From contig NZ_JAUSTY010000008.1 of assembly GCF_030813115.1 (NCBI RefSeq), positions 124,001 through 188,000 of the forward strand: a DNA stretch of 64,000 bases, given 5' to 3'. Source of the DNA: Bacillus horti (lineage in GTDB: Bacteria; Bacillota; Bacilli; Caldalkalibacillales; JCM-10596). A program made the position numbers and the translations under genes. This document shows, piece by piece, positions 9,143 through 18,091 of the stretch (the first letter of the stretch is position 1; each line of letters opens with the position of its first letter). The notes under the pieces are model-generated. The model ran no database searches. It had not been told where the DNA came from and was given only the letters and a program-made list of their open reading frames with translations.

Positions 9143-9907
9143 TTATTTTGACAACTGTTTTTTCTTCTCTTTTTTAATCCTTAGGACGAATTTCGGAATA
9201 GCAAGCTGTCTTGGCAGACGACTTGGCTGAGATAATAAACGGTGTAGCCATTCTAATCTAAGCTTCTGCCACATCATTGGCGCACGCTTAACCACTCCTG
9301 CTAAAACATCAAAGGATCCTCCTACGCCAATCGCTACCTTCGCTTGTAGCTGCTGCTTATATCTTTGAATCCACAGTTCTTGCTTGGGGAAACCAAGTGC
9401 TACTAGTAGCAGGTCAGGCTTCAGAGCATTAATTTCGTCAAAAATCTCCGGCTCCTGTGAGTCGTCAAAATACCCATTTCTTCGACCAACCACCGTTACA
9501 TGTGGATATTGCTTGGCTAGTTGGTTTGCCGCTTTACTATTGACCTCTTCATTTGCCCCTAATAGAAACACGGAGAAGGGTCTTTCGTTAGAGGTCTTAG
9601 CTATTTCATGTAGCATATCATAGCCTGCCACTCGCTCCGGCATCGGATCTCCAAGATGCTCGGCGGCCCAAACGATCCCTGTACCGTCAGGAGTAATTAG
9701 ATCAGCTGTATGCATCGCCTGAGCTAGCTCCTGGTTCTCAAGTCCAGTCATCACAATCTCTGGATTGGCTGTCACAATATGTACCGTATGGGGAAATTCC
9801 GCACGATCCTTGTGCAAATACGATACGACATAATCCACTGTATCTTTCATACCCCATTTGGAGAAAGAAAAACCTAAAATATTTGTCTGCACTTTCGCTT
9901 TAACCAC
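9143..9907 (-). CDS. tagA: WecG/TagA/CpsF glycosyltransferase (GT26)
   Basis: A 254-residue GT26 enzyme, expected to transfer N-acetylmannosamine from UDP-ManNAc to undecaprenyl-PP-GlcNAc, the committed step of wall teichoic acid linkage-unit synthesis. Diagnostic blocks are TANPEIVMTGLENQELAQA, ADLITPDGTGIVWAA, VALGFPKQELWIQRY and GVGGSFDVLAGVVKRAP. The C-terminus is basic (KKEKKKQLSK), fitting membrane association. The start is GTG at 9907 with AAGGAGAG upstream. The position next to tagO and near an LCP gene supports the assignment; which acidic polymer is finally made is not shown. Confidence 0.92.
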   Translation of the reverse strand: MVKAKVQTNILGFSFSKWGMKDTVDYVVSYLHKDRAEFPHTVHIVTANPEIVMTGLENQELAQAMHTADLITPDGTGIVWAAEHLGDPMPERVAGYDMLHEIAKTSNERPFSVFLLGANEEVNSKAANQLAKQYPHVTVVGRRNGYFDDSQEPEIFDEINALKPDLLLVALGFPKQELWIQRYKQQLQAKVAIGVGGSFDVLAGVVKRAPMMWQKLRLEWLHRLLSQPSRLPRQLAIPKFVLRIKKEKKKQLSK

Positions 9908-10249
9908 AGCTTACTCTCCTTACAATGGATCTCGTTGTTGAAGCTTTCGTATGACAGAATGACTTTTTTACGGTCACTGATTGACAATACGACAATACTT
10001 TTAAATTCTATATCAACCCATCAAATCTCATAATTACATCTATTATCTACTAAAATACTCTATTAAATACATAAATGAATGATAGAACTAACAAAAGGAG
10101 CTATCTAACAGTCTACTTTATAGACGAGATTTATCCGACAAGGTTTCAATGTCCAGAACGAAATTTGACGGATTTCCTTCTTTTTTTCCATGATTAACTA
10201 TATCATGAATTTTGTTGTGTGACAAAAATAGATAGACAAATGGATACGC
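9908..10249. other. Intergenic region upstream of tagA
   Basis: No gene is supported here. The minus strand carries ATTGTCGTATTGTCAATC, a short direct duplication of TTGTC about 60 bases upstream of the tagA start, but I could not assign a promoter with confidence. Confidence 0.5.
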
Positions 10250-10293
10250 AAAAATAATAAAACCAACCTACCTTTTTCAAAAGTAGGCTGGTT
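10250..10293 (-). terminator. Terminator of the LCP gene
   Basis: On the minus strand AACCAGCCTAC pairs with GTAGGTTGGTT (one G-U pair) around an A/T loop and is followed by TTATTATTTTT. It lies about 40 bases after the stop codon of the LCP gene. Confidence 0.8.
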
Positions 10294-10330
10294 CATGTAA
10301 TTCAAATCCCTTATGGCGCTTGTGGATTAG

Positions 10331-11374
10331 TTATCCACGGTTACCATCAGCCGCAACATTGCCATCCTCAGAAGCTTCACCCGTAGGATCTTCTGTGTCA
10401 GTAGCGTCATTCTCCGTCTTAATAGGAGTTGGAATGCGATTAATAAAGTTAGTCGCATGCTCATTGATCCGATCTACTTCTTCCTGAGGAACGACCTCAA
10501 ATGACACTCCATTGATTGTGCGGCCTTCTCCTTCAATTGAAGTTGTTTCTAGGTTGCTCATATTGAAATTGTAGAAACTGCGTACCAGAAAGTCTAGCTC
10601 ATCAGGAGTTAGAGATGTAGAAACGTTGTCCCCCACAGCGTTCATCATGGAAAAGACTCTTGGAAGACTACTCAAAGAAACAATTTCTCTACCTAGCTCT
10701 TTAAGCACCAGCTGCTGTCTCTCCATACGTTGGTAATCACTTGTATAGTAACGAGAACCACGATTATCCAAACGCGCACGTACGAAGTCTAATGCATTTT
10801 TCCCATCTAGAACCTGTTGACCTTCTTCTAAGCGGATATGCGTGCCATCCATCGGGTCATCATATTGTATGGTGCGATCCACGTATACATCTACTCCACC
10901 TACAATATCCACAAGCTCTTCAAAGCCTTTAAAATCAATCGCTACATACCCATAGAGAGGAATATTTAACCACTCTTCAATCGTTTGCATCGTTAACTGT
11001 ACGCCACCGTAGGAGAAGGAATGGTTAATCTTATTTTGCGACCTTCCAGGAATATCCACTAGGCTATCTCTTGGAATTGATACAAGGTTTACCTTTTTAT
11101 CGTTAGAGTCAATTAATGCTAGCATTAATGTGTCAGGACGTCCCCCATCACTAGAATCCTCACGCTGGTCAATCCCATAAAGTAACACAGCAAAAGGATC
11201 TTTAAATTTCTCCTCTAGTTCCTTTTCTGTTTCTTTAGGTCTATCATCCTCTTCGTCTTCACCCACATGCATGTTATCTAATGTGTTTTTATATCCTTGA
11301 TAGACTGAAAATACTCCGACTGCCAAAAGCAGGGCAAGAGCCAACGTCCCCCAAAGTATGATTTTCTTTTTCAT
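10331..11374 (-). CDS. LytR-CpsA-Psr (LCP) family glycopolymer ligase
   Basis: A 347-residue protein with a short cytoplasmic N-terminus, one membrane helix (residues 5-26) and an extracytoplasmic LCP domain from about residue 60. Signature blocks are LLYGIDQRE, GGRPDTLMLALID, VNLVSIPRDSLVDIPG with the lipid-phosphate-binding Arg, KINHSFSYGG and DFVRARLDNRGSRYYTSDYQR. LCP enzymes move undecaprenyl-linked teichoic acid or capsule onto peptidoglycan. The acidic tail (ENDATDTEDPTGEASEDG) is low complexity. AAGGAG lies eight bases before ATG 11374. Placement beside tagO/tagA suggests a TagU-like role. Confidence 0.9.
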   Translation of the reverse strand: MKKKIILWGTLALALLLAVGVFSVYQGYKNTLDNMHVGEDEEDDRPKETEKELEEKFKDPFAVLLYGIDQREDSSDGGRPDTLMLALIDSNDKKVNLVSIPRDSLVDIPGRSQNKINHSFSYGGVQLTMQTIEEWLNIPLYGYVAIDFKGFEELVDIVGGVDVYVDRTIQYDDPMDGTHIRLEEGQQVLDGKNALDFVRARLDNRGSRYYTSDYQRMERQQLVLKELGREIVSLSSLPRVFSMMNAVGDNVSTSLTPDELDFLVRSFYNFNMSNLETTSIEGEGRTINGVSFEVVPQEEVDRINEHATNFINRIPTPIKTENDATDTEDPTGEASEDGNVAADGNRG

Positions 11375-11880
11375 TCTTGTTTCTCCTTCAATTCATTATC
11401 CTTTTTTATTAGCGTTCTACTTAATAGCCTTCTACTTATTGTAAGGTATTTATACCTAGATCATGCGTTTTCTAAACTAGGCACGTAAAACTTATTCTAA
11501 CGGGCCTTGCTATTAATGACGGTATTCCCCTGTAATTGGTTTCAGTAAAATTTTACCATTCAATTCTAAGCTGTTCTACATTTCTTTCTACACAAGGCTT
11601 TAAGCTTTTGGCCTTTAAATAAAAATATATTGAGTTTTGTCGAAAAAAATGTAGGCATATCACGTGCACAAAAAAATGTTTCCTATACACTATACAATTT
11701 GTAGGTGTTAATTGCAATCTGACTGAAAAAATGTTTGAGTTTTGTCGTTTTTGGTGAAAATCCGATTTTTCATTCCTCTTATGTTCAATGTTAGTGATAA
11801 AATTGTTATGTACTTGATATGAATTTAGGTATGAATCTTAGGACAATTAGAATCAATTTATTTATAAAAGGAGATCCAAC
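11375..11880. promoter_or_regulatory. Divergent control region with a spaced 13-bp direct repeat
   Basis: This 506-base AT-rich gap separates the LCP gene (minus) from the VOC gene (plus). The 13-bp word TTGAGTTTTGTCG occurs at 11630-11642 and again at 11735-11747, starts exactly 105 bases apart. The first copy runs into TGTCGAA (11638-11644), a perfect match to the core Spo0A box. No firm -35/-10 pair is claimed for either gene. Confidence 0.5.
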
Positions 11881-12276
11881 ATGATTAAAGGAATTGAACA
11901 CACAGCCATTATGGTGTCGGATATGGATCGTTCACTTGAATTTTATGAACAGGTACTGGGAATGACATTGCGTCACAGGGAGTGGCTCAATGAGGATGTA
12001 GAGCTTGCTTTTCTATACTATCCTAAGCAGCAATCTAGTCTTTCCGAGGCGGAGATTGAGCTTGTATATGAAAAAGGTGTGGATGTTCATCAATTAGGTG
12101 AAGGGCTAGTGAACCATTTGGCCTTTCGGGTGGAGGACATCTCTGAGACCATGGGGCAATTAAGGGAGCTTGGTATAGTCTTTGATGAAGAAGAACCTAT
12201 TCGAGTCTTAGGAAACGTTAAGATTGCCTTTTTTAGTGGTCCCGATGGAGAGATTTTAGAGCTGGTGGAGAGGTAA
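11881..12276 (+). CDS. VOC-family protein (glyoxalase/bleomycin-resistance fold)
   Basis: A 131-residue single-unit vicinal oxygen chelate protein. The four metal-ligand positions of glyoxalase I are present: His7 (GIEHTAIMVSD), Glu60 (EIELVYE), His79 (VNHLAFRVED) and Glu127 (GPDGEILELVE). This makes a lactoylglutathione-lyase-like metalloenzyme plausible, but substrate and pathway (bacillithiol or methylglyoxal detoxification, for example) are not shown. AAAAGGAG lies eight bases before the ATG. It is a monocistronic plus-strand gene between two minus-strand blocks and is followed by a hairpin. Confidence 0.85.
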   Translation: MIKGIEHTAIMVSDMDRSLEFYEQVLGMTLRHREWLNEDVELAFLYYPKQQSSLSEAEIELVYEKGVDVHQLGEGLVNHLAFRVEDISETMGQLRELGIVFDEEEPIRVLGNVKIAFFSGPDGEILELVER

Positions 12277-12326
12277 TGCAACATAAGAAAAGTAACATAA
12301 GGTGCAGAAGCTTAATCATACTCTTT

Positions 12327-12358
12327 AGCCTGTTGAGCAGTCAACAGGCTATTCATTT
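12327..12358 (+). terminator. Terminator of the VOC gene
   Basis: AGCCTGTTGA-GCAG-TCAACAGGCT is a perfect ten-base stem followed by ATTCATTT, 50 bases after the VOC stop. Confidence 0.65.
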
Positions 12359-12514
12359 AAGAGAACATCATCTTTAGTTGAGTTCATTGACTGAGTTCAT
12401 AAAACCGATGAATAAAACCGATGATTTATGCAGTACGTTTCTTTCTATATATATATCCTGTCTTCGCCTCATAAAATAGAAGGAGCAGGAAGAAAATTCT
12501 ATGAAGAGGGCTAG

Positions 12515-12539
12515 GACCCATCTCCTTTCGAGATGGGTC
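12515..12539 (-). terminator. Hairpin at the end of the catabolic operon
   Basis: GACCCATCTC-CTTTC-GAGATGGGTC is a perfect ten-base stem directly adjoining the thiolase stop codon. It lacks a clear T-run on the minus strand, so it may be a terminator or a stabilising 3' hairpin. Confidence 0.55.
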
Positions 12540-13756
12540 TACATTCTCTGCACAAGGGTGGCAATACCTTGCCCCACCCCTATACACATAGCGGCTAGAC
12601 CGATATTGACCTTTTTTCTGTTCATTTCGTATAGTAGTGTCGTTAGAATACGTGCTCCACTAGCACCAAGTGGATGTCCCAAAGCAATCGCACCACCATT
12701 CACATTTACCGTTTCTGGACGCAGTCCCAGTTGACGTATACACGCCAAAGACTGGGAGGCAAACGCTTCATTAAGCTCTGTAAGATCAATATCTGCAACG
12801 GTTAATCCTGTGCGCTTCAAAAGCTTGTTGGTAGCGGTCACTGGACCTATACCCATTATATCTGGTTCTACTCCAGCAACCGCCGTACCGAGAACTTTAG
12901 CCATAGGCTGTACACCTAGCTCCCTTGCTTTCTCCTCACTCATAAGAAGAACGGCGCTAGCTCCATCATTTACACCAGACGCATTTCCTGCTGTAATCGT
13001 CCCTCCTCCAAATAGAGGTTTAAGACTCGCTAGCTTATCTAAAGATGTGTCTGGTCGTGGATGCTCATCCTGGTCCACGACAATTACGTTACCTTTACGA
13101 TCCGTTATCGTTACAGGTACGATCTCCTCTTTAAAGGCATCTGCCGCCACAGCTTTACTATAGCGTTGCTGGCTTTCGTAAGCGAAGGCATCCTGCTCCT
13201 CACGCGTAATGCTAAAGCGTCTAGCTACCTCCTCTGCCGTTTCAGGCATTGAAAGGGTTCCGTATTCTTTGCCCAGCTGCTTATTGATAAAGCGCCAGCC
13301 GATGGTGGTATCGAACATTTCCAAATTACCGCGGGGGAAATCTGTTTCCGCCTTGCCCATCACATACGGTGCCCTTGTCATGCTTTCCGTTCCCCCTGCG
13401 ATGTAAATATCTCCTTCCCCGACAGCAATTCCACGAGCAGCAAAGCTAATCGCATCGAGACCAGAACCACACAGCCTGTTTACCGTTGTTCCTCCAATCT
13501 CCTGTGGAAGTCCAGCTAGAAGAAGGGACATTCTGGCGACGTTTCGATTATCCTCCCCTGCTTGATTGGCACAGCCCAAAATAACATCCTCAATGTCTGA
13601 CACAGGTACATCTGGATTTCGATTCATCAACGCTTTAAGCACTAGGGCTCCCAAATCATCTGGTCTAACACCTTTAAGCGCACCCTTATAGCGACCAATC
13701 GGTGTTCTGACCGCATCTACAATCACAACGTCTCTTTTTTTACTCATCTTCTTCAT
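12539..13756 (-). CDS. Thiolase, acetyl-CoA acetyltransferase / 3-oxoadipyl-CoA thiolase type
   Basis: A 405-residue thiolase. The acyl-accepting Cys95 lies in [12 protein letters not shown], His361 in [16 protein letters not shown], and Cys391 in MCIGVGQG. The loop [11 protein letters not shown] and the run [13 protein letters not shown] resemble PaaJ/PcaF 3-oxoadipyl-CoA thiolases, though plain acetoacetyl-CoA or 3-oxopimelyl-CoA thiolase activity is equally possible. It would cleave the 3-oxoacyl-CoA made by the two preceding genes and release acetyl-CoA. It is last in a run of closely spaced minus-strand genes, three bases after the crotonase gene. ATG 13756 is preceded by AGGTGA. Confidence 0.9.
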   Translation of the reverse strand: MKKMSKKRDVVIVDAVRTPIGRYKGALKGVRPDDLGALVLKALMNRNPDVPVSDIEDVILGCANQAGEDNRNVARMSLLLAGLPQEIGGTTVNRLCGSGLDAISFAARGIAVGEGDIYIAGGTESMTRAPYVMGKAETDFPRGNLEMFDTTIGWRFINKQLGKEYGTLSMPETAEEVARRFSITREEQDAFAYESQQRYSKAVAADAFKEEIVPVTITDRKGNVIVVDQDEHPRPDTSLDKLASLKPLFGGGTITAGNASGVNDGASAVLLMSEEKARELGVQPMAKVLGTAVAGVEPDIMGIGPVTATNKLLKRTGLTVADIDLTELNEAFASQSLACIRQLGLRPETVNVNGGAIALGHPLGASGARILTTLLYEMNRKKVNIGLAAMCIGVGQGIATLVQRM

Positions 13757-13759
13757 CTA

Positions 13760-14563
13760 TTATTCACCTATAAAGCCCGGTTTTCTCTTTTCAAAGAAAG
13801 CCCGTGTCCCTTCCTGCTTGTCCTTGGTCCCAAACAAAATGGCCTGTAACGATTTTTCTAAGGCCAGCCCTGCAGGCAGGTCAGTCGTTACGCTTTCATT
13901 CAAGGCGATTTTAGCCATTTGAATGGTGATTGGAGGCTTACTGGCAATTTTTCGAGCAAGCTCATAGGCCCTTTCCTTAAGCTCCTCATGAGGCACAACA
14001 TGATTGACAAGACCGATCCGGTGAGCCTCCTGTGCATGAATGATCTCCCCTGTAAGGATGAGTTCCTTTGCTTTCGGTAAGCCGACTAGCTTTGGTAATT
14101 GCTGGGTTCCTCCCCCTGCTGGTAAAATACCTAGATTGACCTCAGGCTGCCCCATTTTAGCTCGATCGCTAGCGATTCGCAGATCACAAGCCAGCATCAG
14201 CTCACAGCCGCCACCCAGCGCAAAGCCGTTGACGATAGCGATGACAGGCTTACTTGAACGATACAAATCCAGGAGGACATCTTGAACAGCCACATCCCCG
14301 TAAATATCCAAAGGCTTTCGATCACGTATCCAAGCAATATCTGCCCCAGCTACAAACGCCTCATCACCCGCCCCGGTTATCATAATCACCCGGACTTCCG
14401 GCAGCTGATTCAGCCTTTTCACTGCTGCCCCAAGCTCCGCCCAGCTTTCAGGGTTCATAGCGTTGCGCACCTCGGGACGATTGATCGTAATCAAGGCAAT
14501 ATGCTGCTCGATCTCAATAAACAAATGTGTAAAGTCCTTCTGATATTCTCCCTTGGCCATCAT
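13760..14563 (-). CDS. Enoyl-CoA hydratase (crotonase family)
   Basis: A 267-residue crotonase-fold protein. Both oxyanion-hole segments are present, AFVAGADIAWI and GFALGGGCELMLACDLRIAS, and the second catalytic block NLGILPAGGGTQQLPKLVG contains the hydratase region. The C-terminus ends in EGTRAFFEKRKPGF, usual for the family. It should hydrate a 2-enoyl-CoA to the 3-hydroxyacyl-CoA used by the next enzyme. It sits 15 bases after the dehydrogenase gene and three before the thiolase gene, so the three beta-oxidation steps are one translational unit. Confidence 0.9.
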   Translation of the reverse strand: MMAKGEYQKDFTHLFIEIEQHIALITINRPEVRNAMNPESWAELGAAVKRLNQLPEVRVIMITGAGDEAFVAGADIAWIRDRKPLDIYGDVAVQDVLLDLYRSSKPVIAIVNGFALGGGCELMLACDLRIASDRAKMGQPEVNLGILPAGGGTQQLPKLVGLPKAKELILTGEIIHAQEAHRIGLVNHVVPHEELKERAYELARKIASKPPITIQMAKIALNESVTTDLPAGLALEKSLQAILFGTKDKQEGTRAFFEKRKPGFIGE

Positions 14564-14578
14564 ATCTCCACCCCTTTT

Positions 14579-15436
14579 CTATTCCGATGTGTAGTCATAG
14601 ACGCCTTTCCCTGTCTTTTTACCCAGCCTGCCCGCCTTCACATACTTCACTAATAAGGGAGAGGGTCTGAAGCGTTCACCAAGGGTTTGATGGAGGTATT
14701 GCAGGTTTTTTAGCCTTGTGTCTAAGCCCACCATATCTCCCAATTTAAACGGCCCCATAGGATAATTCAAGCCAAGCTCAATCGCCTTGTCGATTTCCTC
14801 CGGTGTACCGACCCCCTCCATTAACATATGAAATGCCTCATTCCCCACCAAACTGCTTATGCGGCTGGTCACAAAGCCCGGAAATTCATTGATTAATACG
14901 GCTTCCTTGTTCATCCTCTTGACGACTTCCTTAACTTGTTCTGTTGTCTCATCGGAAGTTTCTAAGCCCCTAATGATTTCAACCAACTTCATCTTCGGAA
15001 CAGGATTAAAAAAGTGCATGGCTATGACCTGATTTGGTCGTGCCGTATATGAGCCTATCTCCGTTGGGCTCATTGTTGATGTGTTTGTAGCCAGTATGGT
15101 TTTGGGGGAAGTAAGTTGATCCAGCCTTTCAAACACCGATTTTTTAATACCTATATCCTCAGGGACCGCTTCGATCACCAAATTGACATCTTTGGCCGCT
15201 ACAGCAAGATCCGTCATATACGAAATGCTATGTTGTGCTGCATCTGCTTCCCCTTGAGACAACTTTCCTCTCACTACCCCTGTAGCTAGATCTTTCTGTA
15301 TATGCTGAGCTGCGGTATTTAACGCCTCCTCGGAGACATCTTGAACATAGACCTGAAAGCCTCCTACAGCCGCAGCATACGCAATTCCTCTGCCCATAAT
15401 TCCTGAGCCTACTACCAGTATTTTCTCTATCCTCAT
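14579..15436 (-). CDS. 3-hydroxyacyl-CoA dehydrogenase (HBD type)
   Basis: A 285-residue NAD-dependent dehydrogenase with an N-terminal Rossmann domain (ILVVGSGIMGRGIAYAAAVG, residues 6-25, GxGxxG). The family block TNTSTMSPTEIGS is followed by the catalytic HFFNPVPKMKLVEII with the essential His. The C-terminal helical domain contains ELGLNYPMGPFKLGDMVGLD. Length fits 3-hydroxybutyryl-CoA dehydrogenases (about 283 residues). It oxidises a 3-hydroxyacyl-CoA for the downstream thiolase. The zinc-dehydrogenase gene ends 18 bases upstream. Confidence 0.92.
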   Translation of the reverse strand: MRIEKILVVGSGIMGRGIAYAAAVGGFQVYVQDVSEEALNTAAQHIQKDLATGVVRGKLSQGEADAAQHSISYMTDLAVAAKDVNLVIEAVPEDIGIKKSVFERLDQLTSPKTILATNTSTMSPTEIGSYTARPNQVIAMHFFNPVPKMKLVEIIRGLETSDETTEQVKEVVKRMNKEAVLINEFPGFVTSRISSLVGNEAFHMLMEGVGTPEEIDKAIELGLNYPMGPFKLGDMVGLDTRLKNLQYLHQTLGERFRPSPLLVKYVKAGRLGKKTGKGVYDYTSE

Positions 15437-15454
15437 ATTCCTCCACTCCCTCTC

Positions 15455-16495
15455 CTAAGATGCTGAAACATTCAATACGACTTTTCCAACATGGTCTCCT
15501 TGCTCCAACGTAGCCTGTGCTTCCTGAGCATCATGTAACGGGAACTCTTTATAAATGTAAGGAAGCGCCTGTGGATGCTGCTTCAAAAACTGAACAACCT
15601 CCATAAAATCCTGATGATCCCCCATCCAAGACCCAAAAATGCTCAGCTGCTTTCCAAAAATATACCGCAGGTCAGTTTCTACTTTTGGACCTGAGGTAAT
15701 GCCACAGAAAGCTAGCCTGCCTCCTTTGGTCAGCATTTTCAGACTAATGTTCCACGTCTGCTTTCCTACATGATCAAGGACTAGGTCTACCCCTCTTTTA
15801 TGTGTAAGCTGCTTGATTTCTTCTAACAGATCTTCCGAACGGATGATGATGTCACCTGTGAACCCCTGCTCCTGTAAAAAGGTCGCTTTATTCTTAGAAC
15901 CCACAATACCAATCACTTTCGCTCCGAACGCCTGAGCAATCGACAACGCCGCGTACCCTAATCCTCCACTAGCTCCCCAGATAACAACCGCATCGATAGG
16001 CTTCAGTTGTCCTTTAGTTACCAGAGCATTCCACGCTGTTACATAAGAGACAGGAACACCAGCCCACAGCTTCAGCTGATCAGCAGGTATGGGCAGCGCA
16101 CACTGCTCCTCTACCGTTACATACTCGGCATATCCACCATCCAGATGATAGCCTCTTATTTGAAACTCTGGGCACATCGTCTCCCTGCCTGCAATACACG
16201 CAGGGCAAAGTCCACAGCCCTGCCCAGGATAAAGCAGGACCGCTTCACCTACTTGGATTTTACGAACACCTTGCCCTACCTCTTGTACGATCCCCACCAC
16301 GTCACTCCCTGGGATTCGGGGCAGTGTCAGCTTATCCCCAGTCCCGCCTTTTCTGAGCCAAATGTCCAAATGGTTTAGCCCACAATACGCTGTTTGTACT
16401 CGAATCTGATGGGGGGCTAGCTCTGGTAGCGGTGTATGCTCTCGGAACCGCAGCTCTTCTATAGAGCCATGATGCTCTACAACAATGGCTTTCAT
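15455..16495 (-). CDS. Zinc-binding medium-chain dehydrogenase
   Basis: A 346-residue MDR-superfamily protein. The GroES-like N-terminal half has CGLNHLDIW and PGSDVVGIV; a structural zinc lobe is visible as CGLCPACIAGRETMC. The Rossmann part has VIWGASGGLGYAALSIA. In this cluster it may oxidise an alcohol on a CoA-linked ring or chain, as 6-hydroxycyclohexenecarbonyl-CoA dehydrogenase (Had) does in benzoyl-CoA degradation, but quinone-oxidoreductase-like activity cannot be excluded. The ATG at 16495 is preceded by GGAGGAGG ten bases upstream. An in-frame ATG at 16528 lacks a ribosome site and places that GGAGGAGG inside the gene. Confidence 0.85.
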   Translation of the reverse strand: MKAIVVEHHGSIEELRFREHTPLPELAPHQIRVQTAYCGLNHLDIWLRKGGTGDKLTLPRIPGSDVVGIVQEVGQGVRKIQVGEAVLLYPGQGCGLCPACIAGRETMCPEFQIRGYHLDGGYAEYVTVEEQCALPIPADQLKLWAGVPVSYVTAWNALVTKGQLKPIDAVVIWGASGGLGYAALSIAQAFGAKVIGIVGSKNKATFLQEQGFTGDIIIRSEDLLEEIKQLTHKRGVDLVLDHVGKQTWNISLKMLTKGGRLAFCGITSGPKVETDLRYIFGKQLSIFGSWMGDHQDFMEVVQFLKQHPQALPYIYKEFPLHDAQEAQATLEQGDHVGKVVLNVSAS

Positions 16496-16571
16496 TTTTT
16501 CAGGACCTCCTCCTTCTTGCGAATTCATATCTACGCTCTTTTTTTGTGGCCTGCGCTAACCTTTTTGTTAC

Positions 16572-17969
16572 CTACAATTCTCTCCTATCCTCAAAGCGCT
16601 TTAGCTTCGCTCTTACTCCATGACCTGTTAATTCGCGCAAGGAGCCGGGGGAGTAAATCTCCACATTGATTTGCACGCCTACTCTCGCTTTAAGGAGCTT
16701 CGCTACATCCTGCTGAAGCTGGTAGAAATCCGAGCTTTCCGATTTGCTCTCCACCATAATCGTCATTTCATCCCTCTCTGGCTTATTCTCCGGCTTCACA
16801 CTTTCCACGTAACAAAAGTATTCTCCATTCACTCTAGGCTCCTCTAGAATGATCTTTCCACATGCTTCAGGCCACACATTAATGCCCCTTAGCTTCACCA
16901 TCGTGTCACTACGCCCTTGGAAATAGTGAATGCGGCGGTGCCAGCTCCCACAGGAGCATTGCTCGTAGTCGTACATCGCTGAAATATCCTGAATGTTATA
17001 CCTGATTTGCTGTGTCCCCGTCTTATATAAAGCGGTGATTACCAGGTTTCCGCGATGACCTGGCGGAACAGGCTGGCCCGTTTCAAAATCGACAATCTCC
17101 ACGATGAAAGCGTCTTCAAAAATATGCAGCCCTTGACCTGCCGAACACTCAGCCGCCACATACTGAACCTCATGAAAAGCGTAGGAGTCATAGACAGGAC
17201 AACCATAGGCCTCTTTCACTGGAGCCGTATTACCAAAAGCGGACAGTGTGTTGATGTTGAAGTCATGCTTGATGTCATAGCCCATTTTCTGTGCTGTGTC
17301 GGCAATATGCAACAAATAGTCTGAGGTAGCTAAAATGGACGTTACGCCGAACGTTTTAAGAAACTCAATTTGCTTTTCCGTAGGAGTTACATTCCCTGTG
17401 CCTGTTGTCACCGCTGTGCAGCCTAACCAATGCCAAAGGCCATGATCCATGATCCACGCGGCGTTATGAGTAGAGTAAGCCCATGAATTCATCACCACAT
17501 CTCCAGGTCTAATACCATGCAAATAAAATGTCCGGGCACTTAAAATAGCTCCTACCTCCCGGTCCCATTGGGAGTAAATCGTTGGGCGTGGCGCTCCCGT
17601 TGTTCCACCGCTCGTGTAAAAACGTAGAGGCGTATGCTTCCCGTCTTCAAAATGGTACGATTGATAGTCTCCAAACGGAGGTTTTCTATCAATGCTCTCC
17701 CTAATATCGTCAATCGTGTACATTGGAATTTTATTCATATCGTCTAGACTCTTTACGTCATCAGGGTGAAAATCATGCTTCTGCCACAGCTTTTGGAAAA
17801 AAGGTATCTGTGCTCCCCTAGCTAAGGTTTCTTTGAGTCTGTGTAGCTGGACTCTAGCAATCTTATCTCGCTCCCATTTCCACGTTCCTTCTATAAATTC
17901 CAAAGGGGGCTCATACTCCCTGACGAGCTTTTCGAAATCAATAGAATTATAGTAATAGGGTATGGTCAT
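16572..17969 (-). CDS. AMP-forming acyl-CoA ligase, phenylacetate-CoA ligase (PaaK)-like
   Basis: A 465-residue ANL-superfamily adenylating enzyme of PaaK type. The phosphate loop is FYTSGGTTGAPRPTIY (near residue 115), the aromatic/adenine block is YDSYAFHEVQYVAAE, and the hinge region reads GRSDTMVKLRGINVWPEA. A CSCGSWH segment resembles the zinc-knuckle-like loop common in PaaK relatives. The tail LTGHGVRAKLKRF is the family C-terminus. It should activate a carboxylic acid, aromatic or alicyclic by family and context, to its CoA thioester, the entry step for the enzymes encoded downstream. The substrate is not determined. Confidence 0.87.
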   Translation of the reverse strand: MTIPYYYNSIDFEKLVREYEPPLEFIEGTWKWERDKIARVQLHRLKETLARGAQIPFFQKLWQKHDFHPDDVKSLDDMNKIPMYTIDDIRESIDRKPPFGDYQSYHFEDGKHTPLRFYTSGGTTGAPRPTIYSQWDREVGAILSARTFYLHGIRPGDVVMNSWAYSTHNAAWIMDHGLWHWLGCTAVTTGTGNVTPTEKQIEFLKTFGVTSILATSDYLLHIADTAQKMGYDIKHDFNINTLSAFGNTAPVKEAYGCPVYDSYAFHEVQYVAAECSAGQGLHIFEDAFIVEIVDFETGQPVPPGHRGNLVITALYKTGTQQIRYNIQDISAMYDYEQCSCGSWHRRIHYFQGRSDTMVKLRGINVWPEACGKIILEEPRVNGEYFCYVESVKPENKPERDEMTIMVESKSESSDFYQLQQDVAKLLKARVGVQINVEIYSPGSLRELTGHGVRAKLKRFEDRREL

Positions 17970-18091
17970 ACTTGTTACCCTCCTTTCTTTGCCTTTCTAT
18001 CATAGGTGGGATAAACACGATCCCTCTTATGATCGTTGTCTAAACCCTTTGCTCCAACCATTTTTCAACACTTTAATACTGTAAAAGTAGG

